NCBI GenBank assembly: GCA_026989355.1
Contig: JALSJM010000006.1
Location: forward strand, 1 to 60,534
Length of the DNA: 60,534 bases
Reading direction: 5' to 3'
DNA from: Paracoccaceae bacterium
Lineage (GTDB): Bacteria > Pseudomonadota > Alphaproteobacteria > Rhodobacterales > Rhodobacteraceae
How positions within the stretch are numbered: the stretch's first letter is position 1; the number at the start of each line of letters is the position of its first letter. Both the position numbers and the translations under genes were made by a program. Below the pieces are notes generated by a model. It searched no databases. It saw nothing but the letters and a program-made list of their open reading frames with translations, and had not been told where the DNA came from. Positions 34,975 to 42,895 of this stretch are shown piece by piece.

Positions 34975-36699
34975 ATGCCCGTCATGCGGTATCTTGCGAA
35001 GGCCCTGTTTCTTGCGGTGGCTCTCGGCACGGCCTTCCCGCCGTGTGCGGGAGAAGCTGCCAGCGAAACAGCCGAAAACGAAGCGGCGCAGATGACACCT
35101 GGCGTGCCTCTGCGTCCTGTTCCGCGGCCGAAAGCCGGGCAGGGATCACCCGGCCCCTCCAGAGAAACCCCGCACAAGGGAAACCCGCCCGAGCCGGCCC
35201 GGCCCGGCCCCGACGGCATCGTGATCGGCGCCCGCAATCTGCTGTGGGTGCCTGCCGCGGCGCGGTATCTTGCGCTGATGGATCTCGAGAATGCCGGTGC
35301 ACGGGGGCGCCTCTTCGGACCCCGGCTCGAACGCACGGCCGCGCTCTATCTCAACCGTCTTGCGGCGCAGGGGCGCGCGGCAGGCCTCTCCGGCGTTCTC
35401 TACGATAACCGCGACCGGGGCCATTCGCGTCTCTCGCCCGAATTGTTTCCTCAGCTGACGCCGGTGATCTATGGGGACGATCTGGAGAAGCGCGGACTCG
35501 ATTACGGGCTGGCCGAAAGCATCCTGTTTCCGGCGATCACTCTGGGAAACTCCTCTACCGCCATTACCGCCGGGCGTCAGCCGCGTTCGCTGCCCCGTCT
35601 CGCCATGACCCGCCCCGGCGGCGCCCTGCGCGCGCTTCAGACCTATGCCGCCAATCACATCTATGTTTATCCCGAGCATCGCGATCACGATGCCACGGAT
35701 CGTTTTCCCGCCAACTGGCCCTACATGCTGATCAGCCAGGGATCGTCCGGGTCCGATCGCCCTTTCCTCGAGGTGGTTGCCCTGATCCTTGCCAGCTTCA
35801 CACCCGAAACCCGTGCCCGCCTTGAGGCCGAGCATCTGGTGGCAGCCGCAGTGCAGATGGTGTTTCGTCGCGCCCAGACGACGGTGCGTTCGCGTGCGGC
35901 CTATCTTTCGGGGGCGGCCCACCCGACAGCCTTCGACAAGAGCGCCATAAATCCCACCCGCATGATGGCATTGGCGCAAAGCCTTGCTCCGGAAACCATT
36001 CCCCCGCAGGTTGTCCTGCAGGTGGAAAGCGAAGATTTCCGCCCTCGGGCCGGCCTTGCGGGGCGTTCCGAGCGCCTGTTCGATACGCCGGCTGCCATTG
36101 CCCGTATCTGGCGCGGCCTCGAATGGGAAAGGGAAATGGTGGTTTCGGCCGCGCAGACGAAAGATCCGAACGATCGCCCTCTCACCTTCATCTGGGTGCT
36201 GCTGCGGGGCGATCCCGAGCGGGTGCGGATCGTGCCGCTCGACGAATCGGGCTCCCGCGCCCGTATCACGGTCAACTGGCAGGACGAGCGGCAGATCGTT
36301 CCCGGGGATCCGCGCACCAGCAGCCGTGTGGATATCGGGGTGTTTGCCGACAACGGTGCCCATCTCAGCGCGCCCGCCTTCGTTTCGGTCAGCTTTCCAA
36401 CCCATCAGAAGCGTCGCTATGCGCCTGTTTCCGACGGGGGCATGCGGCTTGTCGAAATCGATTATGATGCAGCCGCCCGCAAGACTGCTTTCGATCCGGC
36501 CCTGCACTGGACGGCACCCTGGCAGGACCGCTTCCGTTACGGTGCAGATGGCAGCCTTGTCGGCTGGGAGCGCCGCCTGCGCGACAAGGTGCTGCATTTC
36601 ACGGCCGGAGGCAAGCTGAGGGGAGGCGTGCCGGTGGCTTATGAACTCACGCCGCGTTCGGAAATGAAGATGCGGGTTGGAAAGGCGACAGGAGATTGA
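34975..36699 (+). CDS. Secreted protein of unknown function
   Basis: A 574-residue protein. Residues 1-27 form a signal peptide (YLAKALFLAVALGTAFPPCAG); a Cys at the cleavage region might even serve as lipidation site, but the motif is not a clean lipobox. Residues 35-80 are Pro-rich. The remainder is globular; YVYPEHRDHDATDRFPANWP and PYMLISQGSSGSDRPFLE are striking, and a late WTAPWQDRFRYGADGSLVGWERR segment precedes a C-terminal KLRGGVPVAYEL strand. I recognise no family or catalytic signature. An ATG three codons downstream (34984) is an alternative start. It is divergent from the spike operon and followed by a long regulatory region. Confidence 0.65.
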   Translation: MPVMRYLAKALFLAVALGTAFPPCAGEAASETAENEAAQMTPGVPLRPVPRPKAGQGSPGPSRETPHKGNPPEPARPGPDGIVIGARNLLWVPAAARYLALMDLENAGARGRLFGPRLERTAALYLNRLAAQGRAAGLSGVLYDNRDRGHSRLSPELFPQLTPVIYGDDLEKRGLDYGLAESILFPAITLGNSSTAITAGRQPRSLPRLAMTRPGGALRALQTYAANHIYVYPEHRDHDATDRFPANWPYMLISQGSSGSDRPFLEVVALILASFTPETRARLEAEHLVAAAVQMVFRRAQTTVRSRAAYLSGAAHPTAFDKSAINPTRMMALAQSLAPETIPPQVVLQVESEDFRPRAGLAGRSERLFDTPAAIARIWRGLEWEREMVVSAAQTKDPNDRPLTFIWVLLRGDPERVRIVPLDESGSRARITVNWQDERQIVPGDPRTSSRVDIGVFADNGAHLSAPAFVSVSFPTHQKRRYAPVSDGGMRLVEIDYDAAARKTAFDPALHWTAPWQDRFRYGADGSLVGWERRLRDKVLHFTAGGKLRGGVPVAYELTPRSEMKMRVGKATGD

Positions 36700-37061
36700 T
36701 TCGCACGGATAAATCCGATTTGCCGGCATGTGTTTCCAGGCTGGAAACAGGTTGTTGAAAAAACGGAGATCCCGAAGTGCTGTCATACACTTGCCGGGCG
36801 CTGACTCTGACCAAAACACAACCAGAAATATAATTTCTGCATTGAATATATTGTGAAAAATGGAAAACCCGCTTGCCGAAAAGAAAATGGCATGAATTGG
36901 GCAAAATTTGTTAAAACTTTGGCAGCATTATGCTAATAAGGTGAAGTGAGTGCCCGCTGCAGGGTGGTCGTGTGTGTGCGTGACCGTTTTTGCAAAGGGA
37001 GTTGGGGGACGGAGCTGAGCTATAGCTGACCCTCTGGATGTTTGTACGTGGAGTAACAAGA
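36700..37061 (+). promoter_or_regulatory. AT-rich promoter region of the second VPLPA-type gene
   Basis: A 362-base stretch without a gene and clearly AT-richer than its surroundings. It carries a near-palindrome CAGAAAT-ATA-ATTTCTG at 36823-36839, the element TTTCTGCATT at 36834-36843 (shared with the other VPLPA gene's upstream region), and TTGTTAAAACTTTGGCAGCATTATGC near 36909-36932 in which a promoter could lie. The TGGCAG-x-A-x-T-x-TG arrangement at 36920 also appears before the leftward VPLPA gene. The spacing does not fit a perfect sigma-54 site. Confidence 0.4.
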
Positions 37062-37802
37062 ATGAAACACAGTCTCAAAGTTGCGGGCATCAGCTTGGCG
37101 CTTTGCTGTGCAAGTGTGGTTGGGGCAACAGCTGCAACGATCGACTTTACAGCTTATCCCGTCGGTGCAGTATCGCCGGTCGGGCGGACTGACACGATTA
37201 CTGTTGGTGGTGACGTGATCACCTGGACGCTGACGTCCGACCCGAGCGGTCAGATCAATTACAACCAGGCCTACGATGGCCCCACGCCCTCGCCGGCAAG
37301 CGCAGCCGGGCTGGCCCTGGTGAACGATGGCGTCGGTGTTCGGGATGACGAACTGACCACCAGCGTCAAGGAAAGCATCGTGGAAACCCTGGTGCTGACC
37401 TTCGACAAGGCAGTGAAGGTCACCGGCTTCCACTTCCTTGACATGTTCAAGCCCAAGAATCTGGCTGATGGCAACGCCGCGATCGATTTCAACAGCGATC
37501 AGGTCGAGAAAGCAGGCGTGTCATGGGCGGGTGGCAATATCTTCTTTGCTGCGAAGGAAGATGATGGCGTGAACGGGGGCTACCTGTTTGGCGATCCGAA
37601 TGCGCCCGACAGCGGCGCCGGGGTAACCATCTATACGACCCAGCTGATCTTCCGTGCAGGGCCGGGCAATGATGGCCTCGGATATGCCGATTTCTCGCTT
37701 GCGGCCGTCGAACTTGCGCCCATCCCGGTTCCGGCCGGCGGAATTCTTCTGCTGACGGCTCTTGGCGGGCTTGGCTTGGCCCGGCGTCGCAAGAACTGCT
37801 GA
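37062..37802 (+). CDS. VPLPA-type C-terminal sorting protein (variant VPAGG tail)
   Basis: A 246-residue secreted protein. It starts at the ATG at 37062, with GGAG upstream; signal peptide residues 1-25 (VAGISLALCCASVVGATAA). The mature part begins IDFTAYPVGAVSP and includes ESIVETLVLTFDKAVKVTGF, a pattern shared in spirit with the other sorted protein (LTLIFDRAVWITDLL), so the two are distant relatives with a lectin-like beta-sandwich. The tail is IPVPAGG, a hydrophobic helix (ILLLTALGGLGL) and ARRRKNC. The signature is IPVPAGG instead of VPLPAGG. The final Cys is unusual. A strong terminator follows. Confidence 0.85.
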   Translation: MKHSLKVAGISLALCCASVVGATAATIDFTAYPVGAVSPVGRTDTITVGGDVITWTLTSDPSGQINYNQAYDGPTPSPASAAGLALVNDGVGVRDDELTTSVKESIVETLVLTFDKAVKVTGFHFLDMFKPKNLADGNAAIDFNSDQVEKAGVSWAGGNIFFAAKEDDGVNGGYLFGDPNAPDSGAGVTIYTTQLIFRAGPGNDGLGYADFSLAAVELAPIPVPAGGILLLTALGGLGLARRRKNC

Positions 37803-37825
37803 ATACGGATCACGACGAATTGATG

Positions 37826-37853
37826 AAAGGAGCCGGGAACCCCGGCTCCTTTT
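37826..37853 (+). terminator. Intrinsic terminator after the VPLPA-type gene
   Basis: AAAGGAGCCGGG and CCCGGCTCCTTT form a 12-bp stem around a three-base loop (AAC), followed by TTCTTTT. It ends transcription 24 bases after the stop codon at 37802. Confidence 0.85.
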
Positions 37854-37985
37854 CTTTTGGCATGCACCGGATTGCGGGGACGAATGCCGGATCGGTTTCA
37901 GTGGCAAGACCGGCGCAAGGCACACGTCCGAGCATGAGGTTCTGCGGGATGCGCCGCGGTTTTCGGCATGGTTGCCGGCTGTTGG

Positions 37986-38807
37986 TCAGTAGCCGTAACC
38001 ATAGCCGTAACCATAGCCCTTGCCCATGTAGCGGCACTTGTTGAGCACAACGCCCAGCACATTGGTATATGCTGCCATGTCCTGTTCGCAGCTGTCGATT
38101 TCGTCTGTGGTTGTGGTTTCCGATTCGGCGATCAGCAGGGCGCAATCGACCTGTTCCAGAAAACCGATCGTATCGTCGCTTACCAGCAACGGGGGTGTAT
38201 CGAAAATCACGATGGTAGGATCCAGTGCCTTTTCGATTTCTTCCAGGACGTGACGGGCTGTCGTGCTTTGCAGAAGTTCCGCCGAATTTCTGACCGGCAT
38301 CGTGTTGGTGCCAAAGGCAAGATTGTCGCGAAACCGCACCATGTGCTCCGGATAGGCTGCCTTTCCGGCCAGTACCTTGCTGAACTGCTGCTGATTGCGC
38401 TGGTTCAGGATATTGGCCATTGCGGGGCGACGCATGTCGATCTCGATCACGATGGTATGCAGATCGGGCTGGCGCGCCAGGCTGAATGCAAGGTTGCAGC
38501 TTGTCGTCGTCTTGCCGCATCCGCTTGAAGGCGAGGTTATCGCAAGGCGGCGCCAGTTGTTGGCGCGCATCTGTTGCAGGATCTTGGTGCGCAGCATGTC
38601 GTATGGCCCCGCGTCCGGACCACCTTCATGCGTCAGGATCCTGTTGCGTTGCAGCAGGCGGGGGTTGAGCGCGGCTTCCGGCAGTGCCTGCCAGTTTTCC
38701 GTAATGGCCGCCGACCGGCCGATCGAGGATACCTGATCCTGACGCGTGCCCCGGGTTGTGCCGCGGGATTCCCGTGCCTTATCGATCGCTGACTGAATTC
38801 GTTCCAT
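37986..38807 (-). CDS. Bacterial tyrosine autokinase (CpsD/CapB-like, exosortase-system associated)
   Basis: A 273-residue BY-kinase that controls polysaccharide length with its Wzz-like partner, encoded 36 bases upstream. Walker A is SPSSGCGKTTT (residues 92-102), Walker A' is VIEIDMRRP (about 121-129) and Walker B lies in IVIFDTPPLL. The C-terminus is a run of five Gly-Tyr pairs after MGK, plus an earlier Tyr in CRYMG: the autophosphorylation cluster. It is cytoplasmic and needs the membrane partner's C-terminal segment for activation. The Ser instead of a usual Gly in the first part of Walker A does not impair the loop. It is the last gene of the leftward operon 41296-37986. Confidence 0.88.
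   Translation of the reverse strand: MERIQSAIDKARESRGTTRGTRQDQVSSIGRSAAITENWQALPEAALNPRLLQRNRILTHEGGPDAGPYDMLRTKILQQMRANNWRRLAITSPSSGCGKTTTSCNLAFSLARQPDLHTIVIEIDMRRPAMANILNQRNQQQFSKVLAGKAAYPEHMVRFRDNLAFGTNTMPVRNSAELLQSTTARHVLEEIEKALDPTIVIFDTPPLLVSDDTIGFLEQVDCALLIAESETTTTDEIDSCEQDMAAYTNVLGVVLNKCRYMGKGYGYGYGYGY
37989..38018 (-). repeat. Tandem repeat encoding the Gly-Tyr tail of the tyrosine kinase
   Basis: The unit GTAACCATAGCC (forward strand) occurs twice in perfect tandem at 37995-38006 and 38007-38018, with a half unit GTAGCC at 37989-37994. It codes for alternating Gly and Tyr. Copy number changes by slippage would keep the frame and alter the number of phosphorylatable tyrosines by steps of two. 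Confidence 0.8.
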
Positions 38808-38843
38808 CGTGTTTCCGTTGCTCTTTTCTCGTCAGATGCCCTG

Positions 38844-40433
38844 TCAGGCTCCGCCCTGGCGCATTCTTTCGATCAGGATGCTCAGTCCGGTCTTGTCCAT
38901 TACCGTCTGCAGCAGCACATCCATCGGCACATAATAGGTGTGCACCGCATAAAGCCCTGCCGGAATGCCGATCAGCGCCAGTGCCAGCGATGTATAGATC
39001 ACGGCCTGGCGCCGGATCGCTTCGCTGCGGGTGCGCACGAAGGGCAGGGTGGCGATGGGGGTGATGCCCAGCTTGGCGGTGATATCGGCCGGACGGCGCA
39101 CGGCGCGGTTCATGGTTTCGATCAGAATCACTGTCAGAAGCCCGAGCAGGATGCCGCCCACCACGCTGCCGATCGCAATCAGCAGGCGCGGCGGGCTGGC
39201 AGGCGCATCGGGCACCACCGGCTGTTCGATCACGATGATTCGCTGCCCCTTGGAGCGGCTTTCGATGATCTCTCCGGTCTTGGCCTTGGCCAGGGCGGCC
39301 ACCGCGGCATCATATTGCGCGCGGATCAATGAATAGTCGCGTTCAAGCTCGGCCTGGCGCAGTGCGTTTGCCGGGGTTTCGCGAATGGTTTCTTCAAGCC
39401 TGGCCAGCTCTTCCTGCATGCCGTTCATCTGTCTGCGAATGAAGGAGAGCCGACCGTCGATTTCTTCCAGTTGCAGATCGTAAAGCGTCTTGTTCGCGTC
39501 GTTGACGGCATCGGCGCGTTCGCTGTCCCCGTCCCCTCCTTCAGCGCCGCGCTGGCCAAGCACGATCTTTTCAAGCTGTTCCACCCGTGCCCGCAGCACC
39601 TTTACCTTGGGGTTGTCAGCAGAAAATACCGCAAGCGCGCGCTCAAGCTCGGCCTTGGCCAGTTGCAGGGCCTTTTCCTCGCTGGTCAGGTTTTCCTGCG
39701 ACAGGCCGATCATTCCCTGCTTCTTGTAAAGCTCGACCAGGCGTTTGCGCTTGTCCTGCAGTTCGGCCTGTTCCTGCTCGAGGCGGATCAGGCTTTCCTG
39801 AAGGCTGGTCTGACGGGCGCGGCGGAATTGCAGGCTGTCGGGCAGGCTGTCGCGGTTATCCCGCTTGAATTCGAGGATCTGCTTGTTCAGCCTGTCCAGT
39901 TCCTGGCCCAGGCGTTTTTCTTCCTGTTCGAAGAAGCGCAATACTTCGGTAGCCTGACCGCGCATGATCTTGGCATGTTCCTTCAGCACGCGGGTCACGA
40001 ATTCGTTGGCGACCCTGGCCGCCAGATCACCGGATTCGGCGGCAAAGGAAATGCGCAGGATCGGTGCTTCGTCCTTTTTCTGCTCGACATGGAACTCGGT
40101 GCGCGCACGCATGTCCTCAACGATCTGGTCTGGTGTCAGTTCGCTGTCGGCGGGATAGATGTCCAGCTTGTCCGCCATCTCCAGAAGCGTGGCCCGGGCC
40201 AGGATCTGCTGACGGATGCGCTGCAGGATTTCCGAAAGATTGGTGCGTGTGGCGGGCTTGTCGATGGCGATCTGCTCGGATTCGACAAGCAGCAATGCCT
40301 GCGAACGATAGGTGGGCGGCAGGATCGAGGCGATGGCAAGGCCGAGCGCCGCAACCACCGTGGCCACGATCAGAAAATAGGGAAACCGTCGCCAGAAGAT
40401 CGACAGATAGAACCTGGTGTCAAATGCCATCAT
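38844..40433 (-). CDS. Polysaccharide co-polymerase / chain length determinant (Wzz-like, exosortase-system type)
   Basis: A 529-residue inner-membrane protein. An N-terminal helix at about 15-38 (FLIVATVVAALGLAIASILP) is followed by the Wzz signature PPTYRSQALLLVE. The middle, about 150-400, is a long coiled coil (for example EEKRLGQELDRLNKQI). The end has two helices (LIAIGSVVGGILLGLLTVIL and IYTSLALALIGIPAGLY). It is much longer than enteric Wzz (about 330 residues), matching the form seen in exosortase-linked EPS clusters. The start is ATG at 40433 or the next codon. It lies between the ATPase gene (5-base gap) and the tyrosine kinase gene. Confidence 0.88.
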   Translation of the reverse strand: MMAFDTRFYLSIFWRRFPYFLIVATVVAALGLAIASILPPTYRSQALLLVESEQIAIDKPATRTNLSEILQRIRQQILARATLLEMADKLDIYPADSELTPDQIVEDMRARTEFHVEQKKDEAPILRISFAAESGDLAARVANEFVTRVLKEHAKIMRGQATEVLRFFEQEEKRLGQELDRLNKQILEFKRDNRDSLPDSLQFRRARQTSLQESLIRLEQEQAELQDKRKRLVELYKKQGMIGLSQENLTSEEKALQLAKAELERALAVFSADNPKVKVLRARVEQLEKIVLGQRGAEGGDGDSERADAVNDANKTLYDLQLEEIDGRLSFIRRQMNGMQEELARLEETIRETPANALRQAELERDYSLIRAQYDAAVAALAKAKTGEIIESRSKGQRIIVIEQPVVPDAPASPPRLLIAIGSVVGGILLGLLTVILIETMNRAVRRPADITAKLGITPIATLPFVRTRSEAIRRQAVIYTSLALALIGIPAGLYAVHTYYVPMDVLLQTVMDKTGLSILIERMRQGGA

Positions 40434-40438
40434 GTGCC

Positions 40439-41296
40439 TCAGTTCTTTTCAAGAACCAGCGTGGCCGGGAAGAACACGCCGTCGTCCAGAACCCGTTGAA
40501 CCAGTGCCTCATTCACGTTCCGGACATTGTCGGTATAGGCATAGACCAGTGCAAAGTCGCACAACTGATTCACCAGACGCGGGATGCCCCCTGTTACCTG
40601 GTGAATCAGCTTGGCGGCATTTTCCGTGAAGATCCTGCGCTTCGCACCCGCCTTCTCCAGCCGGTGGTTTATATAGGCACACACCGTGGGCGCGTCCATG
40701 GCCGTCAGATGAAAACTTGCCGCCACCCGCTGCGCGAACTGCGTCAGATCGGGGCTGCGGATGATATCGCGCAATTCGGGCTGGCCCACCAGAACAAGCT
40801 GCAGCAGCTCATCCTTGTTCGAGTTGATGTTGGTGAACATGCGCAGTTCTTCCAGGGATTCCCGCGAAAGGTTCTGCGCTTCGTCGAAGATCAGCACCAC
40901 CCGCTTCCCTCTGGCATATTCGCTGATCAGGAAATCCTGGAACTGCTTGAAAAGATCAACATAGGACGCATCGGTGGTTGCCTCCTGTCCGAAAGCCATC
41001 AGCACCCAGCGCAGCAGCTCGCCCCGATCGCCATGCGCATTCGAAACCAGCCCCACGCTCACGTCATCTCCGAGCTTCTTCAGCAGATGATGCAGCAGGG
41101 TTGTCTTGCCTGCGCCCACCTCGCCGGTGATCAGGGTGATCGGAGCCTTGGTGAACAGGCCATATTCCAGCATCGCATAGGCCCGCCTGTGCCCTGGTGA
41201 CCAGAACAGGAAGTCCGGGTCGGGAACCAGGGTAAACGGACGCTCATCGAGGCCGAAATGTTCGGTATATATATCCAGGGCGCTGACCACGTTCAT
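40439..41296 (-). CDS. AAA ATPase of the exosortase-associated EPS system (ExeA/GspA-like)
   Basis: A 285-residue cytoplasmic ATPase. The N-terminus YTEHFGLDERPFTLVPDPDF is typical of the ExeA-like family. Walker A is TGEVGAGKTTLL (residues 57-68), Walker B is VVLIFDEAQNLS (near 131-142), and sensor and arginine regions follow in LVGQPELRDII and GGIPRLVNQLCD. It lacks the C-terminal peptidoglycan-binding domain of true ExeA. Proteins of this type are conserved partners of exosortase EPS loci and are thought to drive assembly or regulation of export; the mechanism is not known. First gene of the leftward operon. Confidence 0.88.
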   Translation of the reverse strand: MNVVSALDIYTEHFGLDERPFTLVPDPDFLFWSPGHRRAYAMLEYGLFTKAPITLITGEVGAGKTTLLHHLLKKLGDDVSVGLVSNAHGDRGELLRWVLMAFGQEATTDASYVDLFKQFQDFLISEYARGKRVVLIFDEAQNLSRESLEELRMFTNINSNKDELLQLVLVGQPELRDIIRSPDLTQFAQRVAASFHLTAMDAPTVCAYINHRLEKAGAKRRIFTENAAKLIHQVTGGIPRLVNQLCDFALVYAYTDNVRNVNEALVQRVLDDGVFFPATLVLEKN

Positions 41297-42018
41297 CTAA
41301 TAGACCACCGCCATCGCCAATTGCATGGCGTCACGATTTCCAAAACACATCATATCATCAACCTGTCACCGTTCACTGCTTTTCACGCGCACCCATACAG
41401 AGTTTTGTTCCCGGCTTCATCTTTTTTCTTGAGATCGCGCCCGGTTGTGGCACGGAAGGCGCGTTTTGGTGGTATTGTTCCCGGTTGGTGAACCGTGCCA
41501 GGGCTGTCCGGGGCGACTGTTCCCGCAAGGGGGCTGGAAAAGCCTCTCTGGCGCAACCGGAAAGAATGTCTGCGGCGGGTTGGTGCAATTCGCGATGTGC
41601 CGGCCGAAAGGGCTGCGACGGGTGATTCGCCTGAGGGGGTGTCCTGTTGCGAAACAGTCATCCGCCGGCATACGCATTCGTTGCCCCGCGGGGCACAGTG
41701 GTGTGAACCACGGAAAGCAGTGCCTTGCAGCATTGCCACCAGAGGTGGATTAGCCTTTGATATTTATCACTTTATGGCCTTAATTTTACCGAAAAGTCTC
41801 CGAATATTCATTGCAAATTACCAAACAATTGTGCAAAACTATGCAACGAGGGGAAAACGGGTGTCTGGTTCTTGGCTGCTTGCTTGGGGTCATCCCGGAC
41901 GATTGACAAAAGCCAAAGCCCTTTTGGGGCTTGTCCCGGTCGAGCATGAGTGGCCTCCGATTATGGGGGTGGGGGTATCTCGGGCGCGCCCGAGCAATTT
42001 TGTGAGTGAGTGTGACCA
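41297..42018. promoter_or_regulatory. 722-base divergent regulatory region between the two EPS operons
   Basis: No gene found on either strand. It separates the leftward ATPase operon from the rightward initiating-transferase operon. It contains a perfect 14-bp palindrome TGCCCCGCGGGGCA at 41682-41695, a small inverted repeat CTGTT-GCGA-AACAG at 41644-41657, and an AT-rich core at 41757-41850 with TTGTGCAAA at 41829-41837, an element shared with a VPLPA gene's upstream region. Its length and richness suggest control by one or more regulators and perhaps a long leader RNA. No individual promoter can be placed with confidence. Confidence 0.55.
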
Positions 42019-42723
<705 letters not shown>

Positions 42724-42895
42724 CATGGAATGGTCGGTGCGGCCCTGCTGTCCGGCCGTTTCCAGGGCGTGTCGTGGCGTGTGATGGCAATAGCGGGGGC
42801 GGGGTGTTTCTTTTGATGTGCATCGCTTGCGGCAACAGGCTATATCTGCACCATCCGCATTTTCGGAAATCACCCAGGTTGCTCAAGGTTTACTC

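Noticed and set aside
36918-36936. Sigma-54 promoter (TGGCAG...ATGC) before the VPLPA-type gene
   Set aside because: The distance between the GG and GC elements is one base shorter than the strict spacing. Kept only as a possible element.
41440-41470. Sigma-54-like TGGCAC element in the divergent region
   Set aside because: TGGCAC is present, but no TTGC-type -12 element is found at the correct distance.
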